Source: SZUA-444 sp965226565
GTDB lineage: Bacteria; Bacillota; Clostridia; Oscillospirales; Ruminococcaceae
Reading direction: 5' to 3'
NCBI GenBank assembly: GCA_965226565.1
Contig: CBDDDI010000004.1
Coordinates: 558,001 to 622,000 of the forward strand
Length of the DNA: 64,000 nucleotides
The position numbers and the translations under genes are program-made. How positions within the stretch are numbered: the first letter of the stretch is position 1; each line of letters starts with the position of its first letter. The notes under the pieces were generated by a model. That model ran no database searches. It was not told where the DNA came from and saw nothing but the letters and a program-made list of their open reading frames with translations. Shown here in pieces: positions 52,187 to 60,829 of the stretch.

Positions 52187-53260
52187 ATGAAAAAAATAAG
52201 CTACGGACAACTTATAATGCTATTATTAATATGTCGAATATCTAGAATGATTACTGCAAATCCATTAAAAGATACTTCTGGTGGAATTGTAATGATTTCT
52301 GTTATTATTGCAGGACTTATTCAAGTTTTAATGGTTATTCCAATAATAGTTTTATATAAAAGAACAGAAAATCAAAGTGTTTGTGAAGTTGCTTTTGCAA
52401 AATCAAAAATTTTAGGTAAAGCACTTTTTGGACTTTATGCTGTGTTTTTTATGATTGTAGCTCTTAGAGCTGTTAGATATTTTACTTTTTTCATGACAGA
52501 AACGTTTCCTAGTATAAATAGTCCTAGATTTATATCATTATCAATAATTTTAGTTTCAATTTATGTTGCTGTTCTTGGAATAGAACCTATTGCAAGAACG
52601 TCAACAATTGTTATGGTTGCATTTTTTATAATGTTAATAATTATTAGAATTACTTCTCAAAACACAATGAGTATAATTAATGTAAATTTAGTTTCTGATA
52701 ATATGACAAAAAGTTTTATAGAAGTAATTTTAAAAGAAATTGGAATGAATACAGAGCTTCCTGCAATTGCATTGTTATTACCATTTTTAAAAAGTGGAAT
52801 AATAAAAGCAACATATGGATTTTTAGCAATAAAAGCAGTAATTATAAATATAATTGTATTTATATATACATCTTATCTTGGAGAATTTGTAAGAATAACT
52901 TATTTGCCATTGTTTGCAGTAGGAGCATATTCAAAGACAAGGTTGTTTGAGAGATTTGATGCTGTTTATATGGTAGAATGGACTTTATGTGCAATAGTTG
53001 CAGTTGGATTTTATCTTTTTATAGCTGCACATAGTGTTAGAAATATAGTCTCAAGAGTTAAACAAAAGTATTTATCTATTGGATGGGGAGTAATATTAGC
53101 TATTGTTGTTGTAGTGACTTATAAATCTCATAGTGAATTTGATCATGTAGTTGATAAATGGGTTTCACCTCCAGTAGTAGTGCTCTTAACGACAGTTGTT
53201 CCGTTGATAGTAATGCTTACGTGCACTAAAAAACCAAATAAAAAACTAAAAAGGGTATAA
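52187..53260 (+). CDS. gerAB: Spore germination receptor subunit B (GerB, APC superfamily)
   Basis: 357 residues from ATG 52187, one base after the gerAA stop; CGAAAGGAA in the gerAA tail is the likely binding site. About ten hydrophobic segments typical of the amino acid permease-like subunit that binds the germinant, with KDTSGGIVMISVIIAGLIQV near residues 25-45 and EIGMNTELPAIALLLPF mid-protein. Confidence 0.92.
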   Translation: MKKISYGQLIMLLLICRISRMITANPLKDTSGGIVMISVIIAGLIQVLMVIPIIVLYKRTENQSVCEVAFAKSKILGKALFGLYAVFFMIVALRAVRYFTFFMTETFPSINSPRFISLSIILVSIYVAVLGIEPIARTSTIVMVAFFIMLIIIRITSQNTMSIINVNLVSDNMTKSFIEVILKEIGMNTELPAIALLLPFLKSGIIKATYGFLAIKAVIINIIVFIYTSYLGEFVRITYLPLFAVGAYSKTRLFERFDAVYMVEWTLCAIVAVGFYLFIAAHSVRNIVSRVKQKYLSIGWGVILAIVVVVTYKSHSEFDHVVDKWVSPPVVVLLTTVVPLIVMLTCTKKPNKKLKRV

Positions 53261-53262
53261 AT

Positions 53263-54741
53263 ATGAAAAAGTTATCAATATTTTTATGTGTTATATGTGT
53301 TTTTATGTTGACAGGTTGTGATAATATTACAGAGATTGATAAACGTTCAGTAGTTCAACTTATTGGAATAGATAAGGACGAAGATACTAATGGATATAAA
53401 GTTTCAATGCAAATTTTTTCTCCAACTGGATTAATTGCAGGTGGAGAGTCTCAAGTAGGAGTTAATGTGGTTGAAGGACAAGGTAAAACTATTTTTGAAG
53501 CTATTAAAGATGTTGAAGTTAAACAAGGTAAAAAAATCTTTCTTGGGCATATGAAATTGATTCTTTTAGGAGAAAGTATTAAACAAGATAATATTGAAAT
53601 TATATTAGAATATTTTACTCAAAATGAAGTTGTGTATCCTGGTATAGACATTGCTTATGTTGATGGAACTGCTTTAGAAATAGTTGAACTTGATATAAAG
53701 ACAGGATTTATTTCGTCTCAAACGTTAGAAGATATTTTGGAGTTAACTGCTAAAGATGGATATGGTATTAATGCAAAACTTTTTAAGGCTGTTTCAGCAT
53801 GTGAATGTAAATCAGATTCAACAATTGTTCCAATTATTAAAAAAGTAAAAACAGTATTAAAACCAGAAGAAAAAGATGATACTGCTAAACCAAAATATGG
53901 TGATCCTAAGGCAAAAGAGGACAGTTCTAAAAAAGAAGGAGATAAAGGCTCAGAAGCAGAAGAAGAGGATACTTCTAAACCAGAGCCAGATAGTCCTCAA
54001 CCTAAAGAAGAAAGTTCAAAAGCTGAACAGGAAAAGTCGAAAGATGAAAAAGAGAAATCTAAAGATGAAAAGAAAGAACTAGAAGATAAGAAAAAGAAAG
54101 CAAAAGCTGAATTAGATGAAGCTGGACCAAAAGAATATTCTTCTGAAGCTGAAGGAGAAAGTTCAGAAGATGAGGAAGAATCAAAATCTGAAGAAGGAGG
54201 ATCTGGAGGATCTGGAGACGATAAAAGTCAAAAAGATACTGAAATTATATCTGTAATAAAAACAGCAATATTAAAAGATGGAAAAGTTATTGCAGAAGTT
54301 GATAGAAAAGATACAGCGGGAATTAAGATTTTAACAGATGAAGTTAAAAACATGTTTTTTAATGTAAAAGTTGAAAATAGAATTTTAGCTATTATTGGAG
54401 AACAGTTTAAAACAAAACTAAGTATTAAACTTAAAGATGGTAAAATTAATATTTATGCAAAAATCAGTTTTGTTGTTAATGAAGAAGATTTATCACGAGA
54501 TGAGCAAGATGATCCAGATGAATATAAAAAGAAGATACAAAAAAGAATGAAAGAGACTGTACAAGAATATTGTGAAAGTGTAACTGAGTTATTATTAAAA
54601 AAATATTCTACTGATGTTTTTAGAATTGAAAAATTGTTACAATTTTATGAGATTGGTTTTTATAATAAAATAAAAGATAATTATGATGCTATTTTAAAAG
54701 ATGTAGTTTATCATTACGACATAAAATGCGCAATAAAATAA
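53263..54741 (+). CDS. gerAC: Spore germination receptor subunit C lipoprotein with low-complexity insert
   Basis: 492 residues, about 100 longer than usual Ger(x)C proteins. Lipobox LTGC (Cys19) anchors it to the outer face of the inner spore membrane. N-terminal domain ITEIDKRSVVQLIGIDKDE to about residue 198 and C-terminal domain from about 325. Between them (53860-54240) lies a charged tract of Glu, Lys, Ser and Asp with repeated EKSKDEK-like units and a GGSGGSGD end, probably a flexible linker. Starts 2 bases after gerAB. Confidence 0.9.
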   Translation: MKKLSIFLCVICVFMLTGCDNITEIDKRSVVQLIGIDKDEDTNGYKVSMQIFSPTGLIAGGESQVGVNVVEGQGKTIFEAIKDVEVKQGKKIFLGHMKLILLGESIKQDNIEIILEYFTQNEVVYPGIDIAYVDGTALEIVELDIKTGFISSQTLEDILELTAKDGYGINAKLFKAVSACECKSDSTIVPIIKKVKTVLKPEEKDDTAKPKYGDPKAKEDSSKKEGDKGSEAEEEDTSKPEPDSPQPKEESSKAEQEKSKDEKEKSKDEKKELEDKKKKAKAELDEAGPKEYSSEAEGESSEDEEESKSEEGGSGGSGDDKSQKDTEIISVIKTAILKDGKVIAEVDRKDTAGIKILTDEVKNMFFNVKVENRILAIIGEQFKTKLSIKLKDGKINIYAKISFVVNEEDLSRDEQDDPDEYKKKIQKRMKETVQEYCESVTELLLKKYSTDVFRIEKLLQFYEIGFYNKIKDNYDAILKDVVYHYDIKCAIK

Positions 54742-54829
54742 GAAATATTTATATTCACATTGGTTTTGTTTATAACACAAATGTTTTTTAAGGAAAATCT
54801 GATTGAGAAATAAGTGAATTTGAAAAAAC

Positions 54830-54858
54830 TTGAAACGAAAAAGTTAATATGATATAAT
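54830..54858 (+). promoter_or_regulatory. Promoter of the asp23-fakA genes
   Basis: TTGAAA (54830-54835), 17-base spacer, TATAAT (54853-54858). Confidence 0.85.
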
Positions 54859-54889
54859 TAAGAAAATATATTTGTTAGGGGTGCTTGTT

Positions 54890-55240
54890 TTGGTAAAGAT
54901 TCAAAATCACTTGGGAACTATACAAATTTCAAATGAATATCTAACTTCGCTAATTGGTCAGACTGTTACTGGCTGTTTTGGTGTTGTGCAAATGAATCCG
55001 TTTGGACCAAAACAAGGAATGTTATCGGTTTTCAATAAAAACAGTGCCATTGATCGAGGAGTTATTATTAATTTTAAAAATGAAAAGTTGATAATTGATC
55101 TTCATATAACAGTTTCATATGGAGTTAATATTTCTGCGGTTGTTGACAGTGTAATAAATAAGGTTAGATATGTGATTTCAGAAGGAACAGATTTGACAGT
55201 ATCAAAAATAAATGTGTTCATTGATGGTATGAAATCATAA
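54890..55240 (+). CDS. Asp23/Gls24-family protein, TTG start
   Basis: 116 residues counted from TTG 54890, 8 bases after AGGGG; in-frame GTG 54881 and TTG 54872 are poorer choices. LGTIQISNEYLTSLIGQTVTGCFGV and the LIIDLHITVSYGVNISAVVDSV block (in part) match the Asp23 (YloU) family. YloU-like genes regularly precede fakA (yloV). The role in envelope stress is known only for staphylococcal Asp23. Confidence 0.85.
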   Translation: MVKIQNHLGTIQISNEYLTSLIGQTVTGCFGVVQMNPFGPKQGMLSVFNKNSAIDRGVIINFKNEKLIIDLHITVSYGVNISAVVDSVINKVRYVISEGTDLTVSKINVFIDGMKS

Positions 55241-55255
55241 CAAGGAGGAACTTTT

Positions 55256-56902
55256 GTGTTAGAAGGAAGTTTGCTGAGAAATTCTATTATTTCTGCAGCT
55301 GTAACTATCTCAAATTATAAACGTGAGGTAGATGAATTAAATGTTTATCCTGTTCCAGACGGAGATACAGGAACTAATATGTCTATGACAATGAGTGCTG
55401 CTTTAAAAGAGCTTGAAATATTAGAAAGAAATGTAACAGTTGGTAAAGTTGCGGAAACTACTGCATCAGCATTACTTAGAGGTGCTAGAGGTAATTCAGG
55501 AGTTATATTATCACTGATTTTTCGTGGATTTTCAAAAGCTCTTGCTAATTCAAAAACTGCAGATTGTGCGGATCTTGCAAATGCGTTAGAACTCGGAGTT
55601 GATGGAGCTTATAAAGCAGTTATGAAACCTGTTGAAGGTACAATTTTAACTGTTGCTAGATGTAGTGCAGAAAAAGCTAGAAAAATTGTTAATGATTATG
55701 AAGATATAACTGCTTTTTGGCAAGAAGTTTGCAAAGAAGCAGCTGATACATTAGAAAAAACACCGGATATGTTACCAGTACTTAAAAAAGCAGGCGTGGT
55801 TGACGCTGGAGGAAAAGGATTGCTTATTATTTTTGAAGCAATGCTTGATGTTTTTAAAGGAAATCAAATTGCGACTCCTGCAGCTCCAGTAACAAAAACT
55901 ATTACTGTTGAAAATTTCTCTGCTACTGTTGGAGAAATGGATGAAGAGATTAATTTCACTTATTGTACAGAATTTATTGTTAAAAAATCACAAGATTCAA
56001 AAGATCCACTTAAACTAAGAGCTTATTTAGAAACAATTGGTGATTGCGTTGTGGTTGTTGATGATGATGATATTATCAAAGTTCATGTACATACTGAGCA
56101 TCCAGGTAATGCTATTGAAAGAGCATTGAAATTTGGATCTTTAATTAATTTAAAAATTGAGAATATGCGTGAGCAACATCAAGATAGAAAAAAAGAAGCA
56201 AAAATTTCTAAAGAGAAAAAATTTGTTCCAGCTAAACCAACTAAAGATTTTGGATTTGTTGCTGTTGCTTGTGGTAATGGAATAGAAGAACTATTTAAAG
56301 ATGTTGGTGTTGATTGTGTTGTTCAAGGTGGTCAAACTATGAATCCTTCTACAGAAGATTTATTGGCTGCAATTGAATCTACACCTGCTAGGACTGTTTT
56401 TGTTTTACCTAATAATAAAAATATTATTATGTCAGCAGAACAAACTATATCTCTTGCGGATAGAGAAGTTTGTGTTTTGCAAACAAGAACAATTCCTCAA
56501 GGAATTTCTGCAATTTTGGCTTTTGATCCTGATCAAGATTGTAATTACAACAAAATTGAAATGACTAATGCGCTTGAAAAAGTTTCAACTGGTCAAATTA
56601 CTTTTGCTGCTCGTGATTCAGATTATGAAGGTCACAATATAAAAGAAGGTGAAATTTTAGCTCTTAATAATGGCAAATTGAGTTTCACTGATAAAAATGT
56701 TGCAAAAGCTGCTTATAAATTAACAAAGAAACTTGTTAAGAGCGATAGTTCTTTTGTCACAATTATTTATGGTAGTGACATTACTGATTCGGATGCTGAA
56801 GAACTGCAAAATCAAATCCAACAAAAACTTGGTAACAATATAGAAGTAACTTTAGTAAATGGTGGTCAACCTGTTTATTATTATATTATTTCTGTTGAAT
56901 AG
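55256..56902 (+). CDS. fakA: Fatty acid kinase FakA-like (DAK2 domain, YloV)
   Basis: 548 residues. N-terminal DAK2 kinase domain with VYPVPDGDTGTNMSMT (about residues 31-46) and LLRGARGNSGVILS (about 75-88); a DegV/DAK1-like C-terminal half with the FVLPNNKNIIM block. FakA phosphorylates fatty acids bound to FakB (DegV) proteins for phospholipid synthesis. GTG start at 55256 after AAGGAGGA. No fakB in the window. Confidence 0.9.
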   Translation: MLEGSLLRNSIISAAVTISNYKREVDELNVYPVPDGDTGTNMSMTMSAALKELEILERNVTVGKVAETTASALLRGARGNSGVILSLIFRGFSKALANSKTADCADLANALELGVDGAYKAVMKPVEGTILTVARCSAEKARKIVNDYEDITAFWQEVCKEAADTLEKTPDMLPVLKKAGVVDAGGKGLLIIFEAMLDVFKGNQIATPAAPVTKTITVENFSATVGEMDEEINFTYCTEFIVKKSQDSKDPLKLRAYLETIGDCVVVVDDDDIIKVHVHTEHPGNAIERALKFGSLINLKIENMREQHQDRKKEAKISKEKKFVPAKPTKDFGFVAVACGNGIEELFKDVGVDCVVQGGQTMNPSTEDLLAAIESTPARTVFVLPNNKNIIMSAEQTISLADREVCVLQTRTIPQGISAILAFDPDQDCNYNKIEMTNALEKVSTGQITFAARDSDYEGHNIKEGEILALNNGKLSFTDKNVAKAAYKLTKKLVKSDSSFVTIIYGSDITDSDAEELQNQIQQKLGNNIEVTLVNGGQPVYYYIISVE

Positions 56903-56919
56903 ACAACTAAAAAAATTTT

Positions 56920-56953
56920 AAACAGGATTTCTTGCTGAAATCCTGTTTTTATT
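56920..56953 (+). terminator. Terminator behind fakA, immediately before recG
   Basis: Arms 56920-56931 and 56937-56948 pair perfectly over 12 bases with a TTGCT loop, followed by a T-rich tract. It ends only 15-20 bases before the recG ATG, so recG would be read mainly by transcripts that pass it. Confidence 0.88.
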
Positions 56954-56967
56954 TAGAGGTGAGTATA

Positions 56968-59004
56968 ATGGAAAATTATTTGGAAAGTGATATTAAATTT
57001 CTAAAAGGTGTTGGAGAAAAGCGAGCAAATGCTTATAAAAAGCTTGGAATAAATACTATTGATGATTTGTTGCACCATTTTCCAAGGTCTTATTTGGATT
57101 TTACTTCGCCTGTTTCTATTTCTGATGCTGCACATAATGAAAATGTTGTAATACAATGTGTTATTACAAAAAAATTATCACCTTCTTATATAAGAAAAGG
57201 TTTAGTTATTTATAAAGCTGTTGCTACGGATTATGTTAATGATATCACTATTACTATTTATAATAGTGATTATATGTTTAATAAATTGGAAGTTGGAAAG
57301 ACTTTTATTTTATATGGCAAAATTACAGGAAGTCTTATAAGAAAAGAAATTTCATCTCCAATTATTGTTTCTGATGATGATAATAAGATTCAACCTATTT
57401 ATAATCTTACTGAAGGACTTGTTGTTTCTCTTGTTAGAAATTGTGTTAGTAATGCTTTGCTATATTTTAATGATACTCTTGTTGAGACTTTGCCTAAAAA
57501 AATTGTTCAAGAACATGGTTTGTGTTCATTACAATTTGCATTGCAAAATATTCATTTTCCAACTAATATGCAAGATGTTGATATTGCTAGGAAAAGATTA
57601 ATTTTTGATGAGCTTTTTGTTTTGCAAATTGGTATGTTAATGCTTAAAAAGAAAAATAATAAGCTTGTTGCAAATAAAATGCAAGATGTTGATATTAAAG
57701 AATTTACTGATAAGTTGCCTTTTGAGCTTACTGATGCTCAGAAAAATGCGATATCTGATTGTGTTAAGGATATGTCTAGTAAATATTCTATGAATAGACT
57801 TGTTCAAGGTGATGTTGGTTCTGGAAAAACTGTTGTTGCAGCAGCTTGTTGTTATATTGCTTATAAAAATGGATTCCAAAGTGCTTTAATGGCTCCAACA
57901 GAAATTTTGGCTAATCAACATTTTGAAACTTTTAAATCTTTTTTAGAACCTTTAGGAGTTAATGTTTGTTTGCTTACTGGATCTGTTTCTGCTAAAGAGA
58001 AAAAACAGATTAAAGAAAAAATAAAATCAGGTGGATACTCAGTTATAATTGGAACGCATGCTATTATTACTGATACGACTATATTTAAAAATCTATCTTT
58101 TGTTATTACTGATGAGCAACATAGATTTGGTGTTGATCAAAGAACTTCTCTTTCTAAAAAAGGTAATAATCCTCATAAACTTGTAATGTCAGCAACTCCT
58201 ATTCCTAGAACATTGTCGTTTATTATTTATGGTGATCTTGATGTTTCTATTTTGGATGAATTACCAGCTGGTAGAATGCCAGTGGATACATATGCTGTTA
58301 CAGGCAAACTTAGAGAAAGAGCTTTTAATTTTGTAAAACAACATATTGAAGATGGTGAACAAGCATATATAGTTTGTCCTATGATTGAAGAAAATGAAAA
58401 TGATGTTAAATCTGTAACTGAATATGCTGAAATTTTAAGTAGAAGCTCTTTGTCTGAAGTTAATATAGGAATTTTGCATGGCAAACTTTCTGCTACTAAA
58501 AAAGATAAGATTATGCAAGATTTTAAAAATCATAAATTAGATTTACTTTTATCTACAACAGTGGTTGAAGTTGGTGTTGATGTTCCTAATGCTACTATTA
58601 TGTTGATTGAAAATGCTGATAGATTTGGATTGTCTCAACTTCATCAATTAAGAGGTAGAGTTGGTAGAGGTGATAAAAAATCACATTGTATTTTGATTAC
58701 TGATACTACGAAAGAGGAAAGTAAAAAAAGACTCAAAATTTTAGCTTCTACAAATGATGGTTTTAAAATTTCTGAAAAAGATTTGGCAATAAGAGGCCCA
58801 GGAGATTTCTTCGGAAATAGACAACATGGATTGCCTAAATTTAAAATTGCAGATATGTCACAAGATATGGATATATTAAAATTAGCTCGAAAATCAGCTA
58901 AAGATATTTATGAGCAAGACAAAGAACTTAAATTACCTGAACATAAAGTTATTAAAGATTTAGTTAGCAAATTGTTTGAGGATTTTGGAAATGGTATTAA
59001 TTAA
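56968..59004 (+). CDS. recG: ATP-dependent DNA helicase RecG
   Basis: 678 residues from ATG 56968, set by GAGGTGAG. Wedge/OB domain in the first ~180 residues (FLKGVGEKRANAYKKLGI at the start), Walker A GDVGSGKTVVAA (about 277-288), DEQHRFG (DExH box), and motif VI LHQLRGRVGRG. Remodels stalled replication forks and branched DNA. A reading frame extending back to 56932 would include the terminator and was rejected. Confidence 0.96.
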   Translation: MENYLESDIKFLKGVGEKRANAYKKLGINTIDDLLHHFPRSYLDFTSPVSISDAAHNENVVIQCVITKKLSPSYIRKGLVIYKAVATDYVNDITITIYNSDYMFNKLEVGKTFILYGKITGSLIRKEISSPIIVSDDDNKIQPIYNLTEGLVVSLVRNCVSNALLYFNDTLVETLPKKIVQEHGLCSLQFALQNIHFPTNMQDVDIARKRLIFDELFVLQIGMLMLKKKNNKLVANKMQDVDIKEFTDKLPFELTDAQKNAISDCVKDMSSKYSMNRLVQGDVGSGKTVVAAACCYIAYKNGFQSALMAPTEILANQHFETFKSFLEPLGVNVCLLTGSVSAKEKKQIKEKIKSGGYSVIIGTHAIITDTTIFKNLSFVITDEQHRFGVDQRTSLSKKGNNPHKLVMSATPIPRTLSFIIYGDLDVSILDELPAGRMPVDTYAVTGKLRERAFNFVKQHIEDGEQAYIVCPMIEENENDVKSVTEYAEILSRSSLSEVNIGILHGKLSATKKDKIMQDFKNHKLDLLLSTTVVEVGVDVPNATIMLIENADRFGLSQLHQLRGRVGRGDKKSHCILITDTTKEESKKRLKILASTNDGFKISEKDLAIRGPGDFFGNRQHGLPKFKIADMSQDMDILKLARKSAKDIYEQDKELKLPEHKVIKDLVSKLFEDFGNGIN

Positions 59005-59012
59005 ATAAAAAT

Positions 59013-59055
59013 AACAAGGCAGCTTTTGTAGTTAAAAGTTGCCTTGTTTTATTTG
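59013..59055. terminator. Terminator between recG and cotJC
   Basis: Arms 59013-59027 and 59034-59048 pair over 15 bases with one wobble around a 6-base loop, then T-rich sequence; on the minus strand the A-rich flank can serve the convergent cotJ operon. Confidence 0.9.
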
Positions 59056-59074
59056 TTATTATAAATTTTTTAGA

Positions 59075-59680
59075 TTAAGAATCTTTCATATCAAAACTTG
59101 GATTGAAAGCATAGAAGTTCTTACAATCAAGATCGTCTGTTATTAATCTTAATGCTTCACCAAAACGTTGGAAATGTACAATTTCTCTTGCTCTTAAGAA
59201 TTTAATTGGCTCTCTAACATCTGCGTCGTCACAAAGTCTTAAAATATTATCATAAGATAAACGAGCTTTTTGCTCTGCTGCTAAGTCTTCTGTGATATCT
59301 GCAATTGCATCACCTGTTGATTGGAACATATCTGATGTAAATGGAGTTCCGGAAGCTGCTATTGGATAGATTCCTGTTGTGTGATCAACAAAATAAGTAT
59401 CAAAACCACTTTCTTTTATCTCTTTTATAGAAAGATTTCTAGTAAGTTGATAAAGAATAGTACTAACCATTTCAATATGGCTTAGTTCTTCTGTTCCAAT
59501 ATCGTTTAATATACCTTTTACTTGGCTGTTTGGAGCAGTATATCTTTGGCTTAAATATCTTGTAGCTGCACCAAGTTCGCCATCAGGTCCACCAAATTGT
59601 GAGATAATGACTTTTGCCATTGCAGGATTAGGATTTTTAATATTTACAGGATATTGAAGTTTTTTCTCATATTGCCACAT
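59075..59680 (-). CDS. cotJC: Spore coat protein CotJC, manganese-catalase-like
   Basis: 201 residues, four-helix ferritin-like fold of the manganese catalase family. Candidate metal ligands lie in GELGAATRYLSQRY, TEELSHIEMVS (about residues 64-74) and AREIVHFQRFGEAL (about 164-177). In Bacillus it is a coat component made in the mother cell. Third gene of cotJA-cotJB-cotJC, 3 bases after cotJB. Confidence 0.95.
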   Translation of the reverse strand: MWQYEKKLQYPVNIKNPNPAMAKVIISQFGGPDGELGAATRYLSQRYTAPNSQVKGILNDIGTEELSHIEMVSTILYQLTRNLSIKEIKESGFDTYFVDHTTGIYPIAASGTPFTSDMFQSTGDAIADITEDLAAEQKARLSYDNILRLCDDADVREPIKFLRAREIVHFQRFGEALRLITDDLDCKNFYAFNPSFDMKDS

Positions 59681-59683
59681 ATA

Positions 59684-59935
59684 TTACACCTCCATTTCCC
59701 AAGGCCAAGGTTCATCAACCCATGACCAATAATCACCATTTGCTGCACTTGAAAGTGTAATAGGTCCATAATTTTCTTCATATTCTTTTGTGGCCATAGC
59801 TAACATATCCTCATATTTCTTAAAATAATGTAATCCATTTTGGCAAAAAGGATGGCTGTCTAAATATAAATGTAAATCAGTAAGCATAAAGCTGTACATT
59901 TGTATCTTTTTCATTAATTGTTGTCTGCTATCCAT
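59684..59935 (-). CDS. cotJB: Spore coat protein CotJB
   Basis: 83 residues. RQQLMKKIQMYSFMLTDLHLYLDSHP and the C-terminal YWSWVDEPWPWEMEV (in part) are the family signature. Needed with CotJA and CotJC for incorporation into the coat in Bacillus. Its start overlaps the end of cotJA by 8 bases. Confidence 0.94.
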   Translation of the reverse strand: MDSRQQLMKKIQMYSFMLTDLHLYLDSHPFCQNGLHYFKKYEDMLAMATKEYEENYGPITLSSAANGDYWSWVDEPWPWEMEV

Positions 59936-60461
59936 TATTTACAGCCTCCTCTCCTATAAAAGGTTTGTCAAGACATGGGAAAATTGTTCCTCTTGTTAAT
60001 GCGACGTTCATATCATATGGTTGTTCCCACATTTGATATGGAATATAGGCCATTGCAACAGGAGTTTCTTTTGGAAAACGTGTTGTTGGCTGTCTAAGAT
60101 TAGAATTTTTCATATTTGTCATCATATTATTCATGTTGTTCATGTTACACATGTTTCTGCACATGTTGTTACACATATTGTTGTTCATATTAGTCATGTT
60201 CATGTTTGAATTATTCATATTGTTGCTCATGTTAGTATCCATCATGTTGTTCATCATATTATTCATATTAGTCATATCCATTTCCATATCCATGCTCATA
60301 TCTGAACCAGTGCAATTTCCCATGTTGATATTTTTTTCCATGTTCATCATGTTCATATCCATGTTCATATTCATGTTATTATTCATATCCATCATATTCA
60401 TATCCATGTCCATGTTCATATTGTTCATGCTCATGTCCATATTCATATTCATATTATCCAT
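59928..60461 (-). CDS. cotJA: CotJA spore coat protein with long Met/Asn-rich extension
   Basis: 177 residues, about twice the usual CotJA size. Residues about 125-177 form the CotJA domain (TRFPKETPVAMAYIPYQMW in part, then ALTRGTIFPCLDKPF). Residues 1-120 are low complexity: by hand count 44 Met and 43 Asn plus 10 Asp, with four Cys. AAGGAG lies 6 bases before the ATG and the extension is in frame with the domain, so it is translated. Met-rich tracts can bind Cu(I) or act as oxidant sinks; either is inference, but the partner CotJC resembles an Mn catalase. Confidence 0.92.
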   Translation of the reverse strand: MDNMNMNMDMSMNNMNMDMDMNMMDMNNNMNMNMDMNMMNMEKNINMGNCTGSDMSMDMEMDMTNMNNMMNNMMDTNMSNNMNNSNMNMTNMNNNMCNNMCRNMCNMNNMNNMMTNMKNSNLRQPTTRFPKETPVAMAYIPYQMWEQPYDMNVALTRGTIFPCLDKPFIGEEAVNNG

Positions 60462-60508
60462 GATTCGCTCCTTGTAGTAATTTTAATATTTATATTTATA
60501 CAAAACCT

Positions 60509-60543
60509 AATATAGCGGAATGTTTATATCATTGCGCTATATT
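60509..60543. promoter_or_regulatory. 35-base inverted repeat upstream of cotJA
   Basis: AATATAGCG (60509-60517) and CGCTATATT (60535-60543) are exact inverse copies; inside them, after a single G-G mismatch, AATG (60519-60522) and CATT (60530-60533) also pair. Seven-base loop. It sits about 50-80 bases upstream of cotJA: operator or RNA stem, function unknown. Confidence 0.6.
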
Positions 60544-60595
60544 TTTATATAATAAACATTTTATGAACTTTTAAGTTAACTAATATTGCTATTTA

Positions 60596-60624
60596 TTACA
60601 AAGTTTTGTTTTATATAATATAAT
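60596..60624 (+). promoter_or_regulatory. Additional distal promoter-like pair before pilC
   Basis: TTACAA (60596-60601), 17-base spacer, TATAAT (60619-60624). About 205 bases from pilC; could be a second start or chance in AT-rich DNA. Confidence 0.4.
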
Positions 60625-60751
60625 ATGCATTAATAACAAAAAGTTCACTTTTTTTAAATTACAAATATATCTAAATCATAAAATAGGACTTATACAATAT
60701 ATGCAAATTATACAATTTTTTTAAAGAATCTACAAAAAATATGAACATTAG

Positions 60752-60780
60752 TTGAAAATAGTTCCAGAGAATGTTATAAT
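60752..60780 (+). promoter_or_regulatory. Promoter of the pilC operon
   Basis: TTGAAA (60752-60757), 17-base spacer, TATAAT (60775-60780) with upstream TGT giving an extended -10, 50 bases before the pilC ATG. Confidence 0.85.
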
Positions 60781-60829
60781 TCATTTATAAATCACGGATT
60801 ATAAAGCAAAATGCCGGGAGGTATAATTT

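Larger units (their letters stand above)
60462..60829. other. 368-base gap between cotJA and pilC
   Basis: Very AT-rich, no coding frame. It must hold the cotJ promoter (minus strand) and the pil promoter(s) (plus strand). It contains a 35-base inverted repeat (60509-60543), a TTACAA-17-TATAAT pair (60596-60624) and a better promoter at 60752-60780. No clean sigma-E-type cotJ promoter could be read. Confidence 0.7.

Noticed and set aside
54742..54829. Weak inverted repeat ACATT/AATGT followed by T6 after gerAC
   Set aside because: Only five continuous base pairs with a large loop; may terminate gerAC, but support is too weak to list.
56932..56967. Longer RecG N-terminus starting in the terminator loop
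   Set aside because: Would translate the right arm of the hairpin and lacks a binding site; GAGGTGAG marks ATG 56968.
60141..60460. Possible CRISPR or tandem DNA repeat array
   Set aside because: The repetition comes from Met/Asn/Asp codons without fixed repeat and spacer lengths.
60133..60477. Open frame of 114 codons on the plus strand opposite cotJA, Phe/Met/Ile/Leu-rich
   Set aside because: It is the mirror of the Met/Asn codon repeat (ATG/AAT reversed), has no ribosome binding site, and the minus-strand frame carries the conserved CotJA domain.
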